DNA of 64,000 nt, from assembly GCA_948470475.1 (NCBI GenBank), contig OX419335.1, positions 42,214,025 through 42,278,024 on the forward strand, in the 5' to 3' direction. The first letter of the stretch is position 1; each line of letters starts with the position of its first letter. The notes beneath the pieces are model-generated. The model was not told where the DNA came from and did not search any database. It saw nothing but the letters and a program-made list of their open reading frames with translations. Position numbers and translations under genes: made by a program. This document shows, piece after piece, positions 38,271 through 50,900 of the stretch. This DNA comes from Galaxea fascicularis (lineage: Eukaryota > Cnidaria > Anthozoa > Scleractinia > Euphylliidae).

Positions 38271-38505
38271 ATGGACATTACATATCTATACACAGTCATT
38301 TCCCAAACCTGAACTCTGCGGTCGCTACACAGACGACTGGAGTCGACGCAATTTCATGAGAGGAACTTTACAACTTACTTTTCTAGATATCAAAATTTCT
38401 AGCAGTAGCAACGGCTTATGTACCAGTGTGCACTACAAACCTACAGACTCTCACTATTACTCGTTGTATTCATCGTCACATCCATCGCAAGCTAAGAATT
38501 CTTAG
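38271..38505 (+). mobile_element. Penelope-like reverse transcriptase fragment
   Basis: A frame-broken stretch reads MDITYLYTVIS, then GRYTDDW (a YxDD catalytic motif), then LTFLDIKIS, CTSVHYKPTDSHYYSLYSSS and a stop. The order and the KPTD-H motif fit Penelope-like element reverse transcriptases. The region between YTDD and FLDI is much shorter than normal and a frame change is needed before GRYTDD, so it is a deleted relic. Confidence 0.7.
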
Positions 38506-39849
38506 ACCTAACCAAGCTTGACTAAGGGTTTGTTTTTATGAGACTATATCAGAATAGGAAAACTGGGAATAAAAAAAATCTGTTAAAATTTTCATTTCAT
38601 TCTGTTCCCGGCGATAGCAGAATGAATATAATGAACAGAATTTATATGTTTTACTTGGAACACACACACTGGTATTTGTTTCTTTTGGGAAAACTTTGGT
38701 AGTACTATATTGTGCACAGCCCACTATGATTAGGGTCGCACATTTGGTCCAGACTTTTCTTGGTTCAGACTATTATGAATAGGAACAAGCAGACTTTCAG
38801 GCTAGTTTTACTGTTTTTGCACTACTTCCATATGATAAACAACGAGAAAAAATATTATAAACTACATGCAGAGAGTAAACAAAAGAAAAAGTACAGACGA
38901 CAGCAATAAGCTTAAATTGTGAGCAGTGACCGAAGTAGCCAAGGCGTTTGAGTTGGTCACTACCACGTTAAATTAACTGGAGTAAATATTACTGCATTAC
39001 GGTATGCGAGATTAAAGAAAAGATACGAAGTACGAAAAGAAAAAAAATTCAAATGATATTATTGTTGTATCATTAATATAGTTCCAGAAAAATGCACCCG
39101 TAAAATAATGTGCATCAATTAAGTTTACTTCTCTCTTCACAGAAAATTACATCTTTTTCTTAAGCCACTGAAAATCAGCCTACATATACACGCTGTACAT
39201 GACTAACTGATTGTGGAGGAGGGCGTAAAAGAACTTTAATATGAAAAGAGTGGCTGCTGGCGTTGTGATCTGTCCTATCATCACCCATTTTGGGGCTGGG
39301 TGGAGACTCAACAACAACAACTTTATTAACTTTATACCTAAAAATTACAAAATCATGCTTGAGCCCGCTGATAGCTTAATAGCTATTCGAGGCGGGCTCA
39401 AGAGAAAAAGCCAAAAACGAATAAATACAAGTACAGACTTATAGTGAAAATTCAATAGGAACTAATACACGTCTGTGATTAAGAACTGCGCATATGTGTG
39501 TGTATAACGTATTGGTTTTACATGTTACAGATATACTGTAAAATACCAGGTAATTTACCAGGTAAAAAAGAGCACTTTCAATCAGCTTCTTTCTTTCCCT
39601 CTTTTTTTTTCTATGCTGCAAACCGTAAATCTTTCTTCCTAGCATGACAAAAGGAACGCAGGTAAAAGTAATTTCCGCTCCTTTAACACCATGTCGGGGT
39701 TCTCTAAAAGTATCTGTTGAGCATTTACCAGTGATCTGTTGACAAATACACAGAGAACAGCACAAGACCCTGAGCAAAGCTTGGCATGCTCTGTAGAATT
39801 TAGTTGTCACTAATAATTTCTTTCTTTATTCTTTCTTATTCTTGGCTTA
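38506..39849. other. Intergenic, no gene recognised
   Basis: AT-rich DNA without a supported exon. The minus frame at 39439-39810 has no domain, and nothing else was recognised. Confidence 0.4.
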
Positions 39850-40146
39850 CAGGGGCGTAGCCAGGATTTTTCCACTGGTACGCAAAATTTTCCAAATCTC
39901 TTTCCCCCACCCCTCCCTCCCCCATTTGGTGTGGAAAAATACCGTCTGTTGATTAATCAACACTACTGATTTAAAAAAAAAACAATCAGAGTTAAATGCA
40001 TAAAAGCAAATTATGTTTTTACTGAAATAGTTATCTTTAATTTATTTGCTTTTTCATACATTTTATTTTCTTTTATTAATTTTTTTTATTTTCGATTTTT
40101 TCAGGTACGCACGTGCGTATCGTGCGTACAGGTAGCTACGCCCCTG
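39850..40146. mobile_element. hAT-like MITE, ends CAGGGGCGTAGC
   Basis: The left end CAGGGGCGTAGCCAGG and right end GGTAGCTACGCCCCTG are inverted repeats. The terminal CAGGGGCG is typical of hAT elements. An 8-bp target duplication was not evident. The interior is AT-rich and non-coding. Confidence 0.7.
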
Positions 40147-41153
40147 GTAAAGCGTCTTAGTCCATTTTGCTCCTCAAAAGATTACAAATTGATTAAACTA
40201 GGAATTGTACAATTGTAAAAATGCTTATTCGCGTACTTGCTGGAAAATTAAGATAAACATTGTAACTAAGATTGTAGCTAGGGCCTAGCACACTGTAATA
40301 TTCCTGCACCATTGAACCAAATCCAATATAACTGTGACTCGTTTAATCAAAGCTCCGGTCCATTAACAAGCACATGGTATCGCCATATTATTAGTTTTCT
40401 CTCGCGTGATTGGCTTTTTACCTCAAACACAATAACATTCCTAAACCGCAAAAAGTAACGCTGATTAGTTTGTGGTTTCATGTCGTTTCTGACCCGAAAA
40501 GTTGCCAATGGATATATTTACCCTTGACAACAACGTGGTTTCAGTGGCAAAACTTGGGCGCCAAACTTCCCTCGGTCCAAACTCAACTGATAATCGTAGT
40601 ATTTCATTTTCCAACTCCACTTTGACATAATATTTCGACATTTCCGAGTCCTAGTACATGCCGTTCAGCACTTCTGTTTAACTCACACTCTCTCCATTAG
40701 TAGACGTTTTAACGTCTACTGGGATGGCGTAAATCATGAAATTGAAAACGGACGCACTTCCAGACGGAAGTCGGTTGTGAAGCTAATTAAGCCATCAGAT
40801 CCTGTACAAACCGGTGAGTGTATCAGTTGGGAACAGTGATTCAAGAGTCTGAAAACTGATTAAGATTTGAAAGACCTTGAAAACTTTTGACGGCTAATAA
40901 TAACCGCTTTTTTGACAGTAGACGGTAAAATTGCCTTTATTGACGGTTGACCGTCAAATTTTAGTCTCTTTCAACGGCTGACGTTCAACTCAATTGAGAC
41001 CCTATAACAACAACAATTCAAAACGAAAGTGTTTAATACAACTGACATGCAAAGAAAACAAAACTAACTGTTCACAAACTCGTCTTTCTAAATTGCTGCA
41101 GAAACAAAAACTTATGGTGTTTCAGAAGGTTGGAAACACTTCATCTTTTCCAC

Positions 41154-44100
41154 TCAACGAAACAGGGCCACGAGCGCGCCTGCCACCACCAGGAAGACGC
41201 TGACCACTGGCGCTGTACCACCGTTGCCCACTGGCGCTGTACCACGACTGACCACTGGCGCTGTACCACTGCTGACCTCTGGCGCTGTACCACCGTTGCA
41301 CAGGTTCCCACTGCAGCAGTCCCACTTGCAGGTTGCTTTATCGACTTTCTTGCAGGACTTGAACACATCACTGCCATAATCGCACAGCGCTTCGGTTGAG
41401 CAGCCTTTTGCATAGGTTTTAGTTTCCACGCTACCGACTTTATATTCGACTGACGCTTTACCACATCGGTCTTGCCCTGCGCTACATTCTGTTTCCTTTT
41501 TACTGGATTCACAGTCGCTCATACTTGTTTGGCTGCTACATTCGTAGCACTTGAGCGCAGAAGCTGCTAAAACAAAACAAATATGTATTATAATAAATAA
41601 TAATAATAATAAACTTTAATAAATACTCCCAAAAAGGTTTTTCAGTACCTATTTACAAATAAAAATGCAAGCTACATCTAACAAGCTAATATTGTTAAAT
41701 TCAAACTGTCATTCAATCATTCATTCATTCATTACAAGTTTCATGGCTTTCTTAAAGGCCTTTACAGTTGTAGCGTTTCCCAGGTCTTCGTCTAACATGA
41801 TCCACAAGGATACTGCTCTATAGGCGAAAGTCCGTTGGCCAGAGGCTGACCTGAATAATGGGATTTCGAACTTGTCATTATTACGAGTTATGCGATTATG
41901 TACAGAAGAACGTTTTTTAAACTTAGCACATAGGTATTCAGGAGCTAAATTGTTGGCACACTAATAAGCCATAACAGCGTCTCTGAATTTGAGCATCTTG
42001 CTAACTGGAAGCCAGTTGAGTTCATCAAGTAATGGCGTAACGTGGTCATATTTCCGAACACCGCAAATAATTTTACAGGCGAAATTCTCGTTTCCTCCCC
42101 TGATCAATCATGCATGCACCAGTTAAGGAGGCCCGGCCAATGGCTCAGAAAACTTCATCGTGTGATCGACTTTGATGAGTTGCGCCGTATTCACAAATCA
42201 TCCTTTTATCACAAGCGTCTTAAGTGATTCTCTGAATACAAAAGCTTCTTTATTGTTTCGGAAACTTGAGAAGTAAACGATTTTTTATGTTTGTCTGAGT
42301 CTTCACAGGCCAAGAAAATCCGTGATGTCATTTCTGCTGAGAACATGAGAGCGAAAATTAACAGAGACAAACGCGAAATTATGAAATTACGAAAGAAAGA
42401 ACAATGAATGAATCGAAACCGCAGCGCCATAAGCATCTATCTGTTGCGTTTTTTTTTTTTTTGTAATCTAAGTCCACTGCAATATACGATCCTGTCCTGT
42501 CCTGTCCTGCAGTATACGATATGAATGAATGTCACTCTTCTAATATCAAATAATTTTTTCTTACACCCCGCCATCACGGACTCCCACTATTACGGACACA
42601 AAATCGCGGTCCCGAGGGTGAAATGAGTGCAACCGCAAAGGCTCCATCAAGCCAACCAAAGCATGACGCAGACACTTAGAGCCCGTCCAGTCTAAATGAC
42701 AATGACCTGCTTGTCAGAACAAGGCGGGACATTCAGGATAACTATAAGGTGCTGCATTCACGCGTGTATCTGTTTTTGGGTGTGACATTGTCCTTTACAT
42801 TCCGCACGGTCTTTCATGCTTATGATTTTTTCGAAGTCTAAAACTTACTGGAACGATGGCAGGCAATCAAAACCTGCATGCTGTGTGTATGGCGCCTCGA
42901 ACGCACATGACTCAAAGGTTTTCTATCCTAAATGCCTAAATTCTCCGCACTGATAACGTTCGATTTTAACAGAGATCATCAATTAAATTGAGGACGGCAT
43001 CAGTCAGGTCATGAGGGAGACATATTTTCACATATTTTGCTGAAGGTTTGGTCGAGCTCCACCGTCCCACCCGTTCTTTCGGTGTGGAAAGCTCCATCCA
43101 AAGCATGACACAGACACTTGGAGCCCGTTCAGTCTAAATGACAATCTCGGTGTAAGTGGAAAAACGCAAAGTGGATATCCGCAAATTAGCGAAGCTGAAG
43201 TCCTTTTAAACCGTGGCGGTTTTATCACGCCCAGCCAAAAACAGGTAGACGAATTGACTGTGTGCCCATGGCATAGATATCTCTTGACCTATGGATGGCC
43301 GGGTAGAAAGCGATTGACATGTTTCCATCCTGATCATCTGGGAAAGCGTACGAAGAAGAATAATGCTCGACGCGTCAACCTGGAAATGTCGAGAAGCATA
43401 TATTTCTTGGAAAACCATTCAGTTCCACTTGAAGCAGGTATGAGAAAACATTATTACATGCATTGATAGAACACTTCTTACCGGAGAACATTATCAGTGA
43501 CTTCTTTTTAATAAACTGTATTGTTTTTCCTAACCGAACAAAAGACAACAGGCATACCTTACTCGGAACAATTTCAACGCACATTTCCAGGATATTTAGG
43601 TAGCAGTTCGCAGCGGAACAGAATACTGCTTTGTAATACGATTAGATAAAACTGTTGGAAAGAAATCAAACATATTCACGGAATACTAAGTTAGGTGAAA
43701 TTATCATAACTGAGCTTGAGTAGCCTGTGATTCTACAGAAAGGATTTTTTTTTTTGGTATCTTGAGTAGAAACCCTGGTTTATTTCCATCATGACTGTGT
43801 AAAGGGTGAGAAAGGAGTGAATGTTCCTCATTTTTCCACCACTGCATTTTTTCTGAGAGAAAACAAAATCAGGACACGTTATCAAATACCATCTACCTCA
43901 GGCACATGCCTACGCTGACGACACCCAGCTTTACTTGTCGTTTAGTCCTGACTCGGCTACTAATCAGGCTGATGCGGTCGTTGCCATGGAGCGCTGTATA
44001 CTGGACATTCGTACGTGGATGCTTACGGATAAGCTCAAACTTAATGATGATAAAACTGTGTTCATGTTGATTGGTACAAAACAGCAACTTTGTAAAGTAA

Positions 44101-44895
44101 ATATTGATAGCCTCACCGTAGGGAACATTGATGTTGCTCCTGTCATTGTGGCAAGAAATTTAGGGACATGGTTCGATTCTAACCAGAATCTCCAGGAACA
44201 GATCCACAAAACTTGCAAATCTGGGTTTTTCTATTTACACAACATTCGGCGCATCCGAAAGTATCTGTCACAGGAATCTGCACGCACTCTGGTCCATGCT
44301 CTTATTATGGGTCGTATTGATCACTGCAACAGCCTTTTTGGTTTACCCTCTGTTCATCTACTTAAACTGCAACGCTTGCAGAATGCTGCTGCTCGGCTTA
44401 TATCTAACGTTCCCCGGTATAGCCACATAACACCAGTACTGTGTTCGTCACATTGGCTTCCTGTCAAGTTTCGTATTGATTTTAAAATACTTCTTCTCAC
44501 TTTCAAAGCTATATATGGTCACGCACCTGGTTACTTGACTGACCTAATTACTATTAAGGTACAGACGCGCTATACTCTCCGTTCAGCTAGCGGTCTTACC
44601 TTAAATTATGCAAGTGTAAAACTGAAAAAGACTTAAGGGGATCGCGCTTTTTCATCGGCGGCCCCTACCTTATGGAACAGTCTGCCCCTTCATATCCGCC
44701 TTCTGGACAATTTTGAACGTTTTCAATCTGTACTTAAGACGCATCTTTTTGAATTAGCTTTTGATATGTAATGCTTAATTCTTATGGTCATTTTATATTT
44801 TTTTTATTCTTTCTTGTTTTAATAATATTTTTAAGTATCAATTGTTACGCGCTTTTGATCATATTTACATGGAAAAGGCGCGTTATAAATTTTTA

Positions 44896-44940
<45 letters not shown>

Positions 44941-47900
44941 TAGCTATTTTGCCTTGGCTTCGTTAGTTATATGTACAAAGTGCAGAAAAAGACACTACCA
45001 GATACGACGAGCAAAGCAACTTGAGACAACTGTAGTGGTAAGTTCATACTACCCTGATTAGCAATTTTACATTACAGTTAAATTTGAATAGCGAATGACA
45101 CATATAACTAAAGTATATAAATAAAACGCATAGTAGATGCGAAATTTTGCGGGGATGCTTTGCTAGTTCGAGAAAGGTTGTCGGAAACAAATGTGCACGC
45201 GACAATCCCGAAAGGTACGGTATATTATCAATACACTTATCCTGACACTGTAGCTGTCGAACTAGCCTGCGTGGCAGGCGTAAAAGGGGAGGGGGTGGGG
45301 AGCTAGAAAATGAGAGAAAAATGGCGGGGGGTTGGGGAGGAGACGGGAAAAGGAACGCCTTTCTCCCTTCCCCCCCCCCACTCAACCTTTTTTTGCCGAT
45401 ATTTCTCCTCCCCCACCCCCTACCCTTTATGCGCCTGCTACGCAGGCTACTGTCGAACCTACTTTTGTTGCTTTCCTTTAGCACTCGCAAAGATGCGTCC
45501 ATGGCCTCTCTCGTGCCATTCTTTCAAAGAGGGTCGTACAGGGGTATTCTCGTGATGCGTGATTAGATGATTTTATTTTCCGTGAAACGTGAATTTAGGA
45601 AATTATTCTTCGTGACTCGTGACCTTCAGGTTTTGCGTGACCCGTGAACAACTGAATTATTAACTGATATTCGTGATTTTACCACTCTATTCTACGTGAT
45701 TTTCAGACGCAAGTCTTCCAAATGGTTAGAGTCGTCTATCGAGAGTGACTTAGATATGCGATTTGCAATATGGAGCCTTGACTAAGCCATTCGCGACTTT
45801 ACGTTCTTCAAACACTGCTTCTAGTGTAAGAAAATGTCATTAAAAAGAGTATCTTACTTGCTTATTTTCGTGATTCGAGAAAACGAAATTTTTATGTCCG
45901 TGATCCGTGATCCTCTTTTTTTTTCGTTCGTGAACCGTGCCAGAGACCCCCCCTGTGCGACCCTCTTCAAAGCTTCTTTAAACAACAGTAAACTCAAAAC
46001 CACCCACAACTATAACTTTCGGGATTGTCGTGTGCACGTTTTGCGACAACCTTTCTCGAAATAAGTGTATAGACTCTCAGTAAGCTGGCGAAAACAATTT
46101 TGTGTTAATTGCCATGACGAGCAGCCTCGTGAAGGCACATTGTGAGTACAATGTATAATAACTATTTTTATTGTACATTGTCAGGAGCCCATAAATAGGA
46201 GCCTCCCTCTCCCATACAAGCCCTCTGAGTCAACCTTTGCGCGTATCTTTTTACTCGGGCTTCCTGTGGAAGGCCCGAGTCTAAATCTGTCGTCCGTTCT
46301 TCGTTGTTTTTTTTTTTTTTTTTTTTTCGTTGTTTTCCACAAACCTCATTTCCGGCGTATTTGCGCAGGCGCTAACGATGAACCGGTAAAACCCGGTAAA
46401 AACCTGTTTATGTTATGTTTACGCTTGTCTTGTGTGTTGAAAAGCAAGACACAAAGCAACTGAGGATTCCTCGACGGATTTTCAAAGGAAAAAGTTGACC
46501 TGTCTACAGCTATGGCAAATGGTGTCGTATCCAATACGCTCAAACCACTTACAAACGTACACGCCGTTCGCGGTAGACCCACATAAATGATGATGGTGAG
46601 CGTACATTTCGAAACGGGTCGCTCCGCGAACTCGAAGCAAACGTGAAAAATATTATGAGATCAAATGAGCTGAATGAGCTATCAATGAGTACAAAAAGTG
46701 TACAAAGGCTTTGACTACCGATGAGAAATGTTCCTTGAAGAAGTTGAGTGGAAACTTTGACACGAACAGTTTAGGTGCTGGCGAATACAAGATACCCGTT
46801 GATGATGAGATTAGAGGTACAAAGACGAACAGCAGTAGTAACAACAGCAACAGGAAAGCGTCCATGTTGGGTGATGAAGAACCCACACATCGAAGCGAAG
46901 ATACAAGTAACGTTTTTACTTTTATGGCTATTGTCACCAGTATTTAATTTCTTTTGTATACTTTAGATTGTGGATTATCAGCTGTATCAAGGCTGTGTAG
47001 TATGTTAGTTTTATGTGTAATCTTGTACCTTCGCGTTTTCTACATGAATGTGTAAGTTTATCAGTTTTATCAACACAACTGTCGGATGTACTTGAAAACT
47101 GCGAGGTATTTGAGAAGGCAATGCAGTTATCTGTACATGCTCAACGTGATGCCTCAGTGAAAATAAAATATAGAAAGAAATTCAGATCTCGTTATGCTAA
47201 GTTTGTGTATTTTAACGACAACCGTGAATGCCATGTGCCATCAAGACGTTGTGATCGCGAGCCCAGTAGGATACCAGTGAAAAAGCTAAAAATTCTGTCA
47301 CAGAAAAGCAGAAAACTAAGCTTCTTTGTGTTCCCACGGTCCTGTCGTGTTTATTTCCGCTGGCACGCACACTCACACAGGCAGCCCAATGCTTTAACGA
47401 ATCGAGTTTGAGTCACAAAACACATGTATAATTTTATTATAAATCATCCACAACACCCATTTGCCACTCGAAAAGCCCGAGTGAAGGCCATTACGGCCTC
47501 TAGTTATTTTTAGAACACTGCGGGTGACTAGATTCGCGCGCACTGTTTAGAATGTCCAATCAGAATAAAGCGGCATGTTTACCTCACTTGACGTGTCTCG
47601 GCGAAAAGTCACAGTGATGGCAGGCAGATCGGAAGACTCTTCGAGTGATGAACTCTGTGAAAGTTCGGATTTTTGCGACTTTTTTCGTTGCCTATCATTT
47701 AATGGCGTACTCAAACACAGCCAAAACCACTGACATAAACAAAAGGGGGAAAATATTATAACCGCAGTCACAGAGAGGAGCGAAACGATGACAAAAACAC
47801 AGCCGTAATTAGTGCGGATTTTAGCGGTCAATTTCACGTGTTGCATAGCTCTCTAAGAAGCTACAACACTAAAGAAAGGATAAAAAGACGAATAGTCACA

Positions 47901-50900
47901 AAAGAAACGCAACGTCTTGCTACAAAACCAAATAACCGGGCCCGGTAATGTACAAACACTGCAAGATAAAGATTATCATATTACGCGGCTCAAAATTCCT
48001 ATTCCTGGTGACAAGATTCAAAGGCTGTTCTTTCAATGAACGCACTGAAACGAGCCAAACCAAGGCTAGACAAAATGCTTCAGATGGCATATAAAGGACC
48101 ACAGTCGCTAAACAGAAACAACAAGGGTCAAAACAAACAGGCGAGTAATGCAGAATTTAAACTCAGAAATGACCTTTGGTATCAAAATACATAACATGCG
48201 GCACATGGCTGTTTCGATCACTATCACCATCATGCTATCCTCTAAACCACCGTGTTGCCCCACTTAAAACAAGCAAGAAGCTAAATCGGTCTTTAGAACC
48301 GAGATAGAAGCGGCAAACACGCGATCAGGAGTCGTATAGGCCTTCCAACCCCATTTTACTTGGCAACTTGTACCAGGCATGAAGATTCTAGAGTGTCTAG
48401 CGTACCCGACTTTAAAATTATGTGCTCGTAGATGGGGCATTGCAGACTCCACTTTCCATCGTCATGAACAATCAAAGGAACAGGCTGAAATGGTCCGGTT
48501 TGTTCGGCATAAGAATAAACATTTGAAGGGTAAAGAACAAGGACACGTTCGGGGAAGTGAGCGAAAGGCTCGATCTCGTGTAGAGTGAATGCTTCTTGAT
48601 GAGATTCAGTATCTCACCACTAAATCCAGCTACTGAAAGTTCCCTATGCCACTTTCCCAGAATGTCAGTCTCTTTAGAATTCGTAGAACTTAATTTGTCC
48701 TGAAGTTTCTTTCGCAAGAGACCTTTCACACCGTCCGCAGAAGTACATCCGCCGCTATCACAGGGTTTCACCACTGCTTTCACTCAAGCTCACCTTGTTT
48801 TCTTCTCGAACGTGGACATCCAAAGACCTTCCAGTTAAAGTTGTGCGATTTTCAGACTCTTTGAAACAACGATTCGTTCTAAAGGACGTGGCTATCGCTT
48901 ACATAACCTTCGCGATAAAAAAATTTGAGACGAAAAGACAACACAGAAGTCAGAAGAAGCACAATCGTCGCTGCATTTTTATTACATTCCATGGCTCGAT
49001 TACATACAAGTTACCTATGAACCTTATTCTCTACGAACCAGGTTCTCTCGGTTGTAAAAATAAGCCTGTGGACTAAACAGAAAGGAAAAAGAAGCGAAGG
49101 ATCGCGACAACGGGCTCCCCGCCTTTCGCCTCCATTTTATTTTGGATGCTTGTGTGCGGACTTTACCGGAAACAGATGTTCGCGGTAAAATTGAGCCTTC
49201 TGTAGAAAAGAGAGTTCTAAAAATAGAAAGATACGCGCAAAGGTTGACTCAAGGATACAGTGCAGATGGAGGCTCCTATTTATGGGCTCCTGACATTGTA
49301 CTCGCGTCCTGTCGTTTCATTGGCCAGGTTACTCAGTTATATGCTAGCAGATTACTGGCTACTCTGGAGGTTGGGCGCGCAATGCATGATTTCCAACTAG
49401 CGACGTGTGTTTCTGTACGATTGCGTCTTTGTCGTTTCTTCAAAGAAATGTACAATAAAACAGGTAAAACAATAATTAGATTCGGTTTTTGTGATATCCG
49501 AAATAATTAAGGACTCCGTAAGTGTTATCAACCTCGCCCTTCAGCTCGGTTGATTGATGACACTTTCCTCGATCTTGATTATTCTGGATATATCACAAAA
49601 ACCGAACCGAATAATTGTTTGTTATTTTCTCGTGATGTTAGGAGAGCCCTCTTGTCATTCAGGATCAAGAGCCGTCAGTGTTAATGACTTCTACTAATGA
49701 GTCCCCCGAGCGACCAAATATCAGCTCTACTTCAGCGCATGAAAGTGAAGTTGACATTTCAGCCATGGATTCAGTGATTGAAACGGAGGATCAGCCAGAA
49801 ACAAGCTTGTGGATAGATGAAAAAGAATTACAACACGAGAAGAGAGAAACACTAAACAATGCCGTTGCAAAGCTTACTGAAGGTCGTTACAGCCCTCTTG
49901 CATCAACGCTAAACACTTCATGGGATGATGTGTCAGTCACACAGCAAAAATATTACCAGTGCAAAATGAAGGAGGCTATTCAAGCAGCATTATCTGTTGT
50001 TGTTCCTGGGCAAGAAGAGTACATGTGGAACTGTTTGCGAGACGAAAGGGTAATTGCAGATGTAAGTGAGGAACCACCAGCGAAAAGAAAACGAATAGAC
50101 ACTGGCCTTGTACAAACGTTTATATCTGCCCATAACGACGCTAAAAACTGGCAAACTAAGCGCTAGATTCTTTCCCTTTTTGTAAACGACTTTAGCAAAA
50201 CCGAGCTTCAAGAAATGATCCCAGGCCTATCGAAATGGCGGATTGACCAAGTCCGTTGCCATGCCACTGGCGTAGGCGAAGGCCAGCCCATTCATGATAA
50301 GCCTATTTTTCGCGCACGCCTAGACCCTGTGAAGACGGATCATTTCGATGACTACATATCAAGACCTTGCTTCTTACAAGATGTTGCATACGGCACCCGA
50401 AAACTGAAACTAGACAGTGGTGGACACGCTGTAATACCTGCAGTGATAAGAACCCCGATCAACCGTCAAGGATTATTGCACAATATCAAGCTTACTGCAG
50501 AAAAATTGGATTTGATCCGGCAAGCGAACGCACTCTCTTCAGGATTTTAGAAGTCTGCTCCGCTTTCATGCAGGAGTCATTGCATAGCCTAGACTATATT
50601 ACCACGGACGGCGTGCAAGCATTTGATTCACTTGAAGACATGGTCAGTACTCTCAAACTTGCTAAAGCCGTAACTGTCAACTGGAAAAAAGAAGTCAAAC
50701 AGCAACTCTCAGATGCAAAGAGATACCTTAAAGCCGACTTCAGGTTGCATGTGAGCAAGGGTGAGAGGTGTGCAGACCATTGTACAATGTATGCACTTAG
50801 TGACCCCAATGATCCTCCATTTAAGGGCACGTGTAGTCATGTTCACGACATTCACTGTGACGCCTGTCGTGGTATTGAGACGGTCATTAAACAGATTGGC

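Larger units (their letters stand above)
40395..43084 (-). repeat. Segmental duplicate A1 (3' part of the LU-1 unit)
   Basis: It aligns almost base for base with 59370-63080. Shared landmarks include CTCAATTGAGACC (40988-41000, and before the insertion at 60010), the LU exon 2, TCAATCATGCATGCACCAG, and GGTGCTGCATTCACGCG. Differences come as private insertions: A1 has a LINE piece at 41593-42085, while A2 has elements at 60010-60857 and 61599-61989 and about 415 bp near 62347-62765. The outer limit coincides with the loop edge of a palindrome in copy 2. Confidence 0.9.

Noticed and set aside
41130..41512. Second and third frames across LU-1 exon 2, with WYSASGQ or HWRCTT repeats
   Set aside because: Shadows of the 24-bp coding repeat; only the LU frame has the cysteine pattern, signal peptide and anchor.
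42840..42890. Minus-strand MQVLIACH mini-exon with a GTAAGT donor as LU first exon
   Set aside because: Phase would fit, but it lacks a signal peptide. The exon at 55499-55544 (and 63767-63812) fits phase and gives a proper signal sequence and cleavage site.
45044..45566. Pro-rich minus frame of 152 codons and overlapping + frames
   Set aside because: Created by the G/C-rich palindromic MITE at 45263-45449.
49142..49510. Upstream exon of the transposase (122-codon frame)
   Set aside because: Its donor at 49463 is phase 1, whereas the 49663 acceptor needs phase 0, and the frame overlaps an inverted-repeat arm and a MITE.
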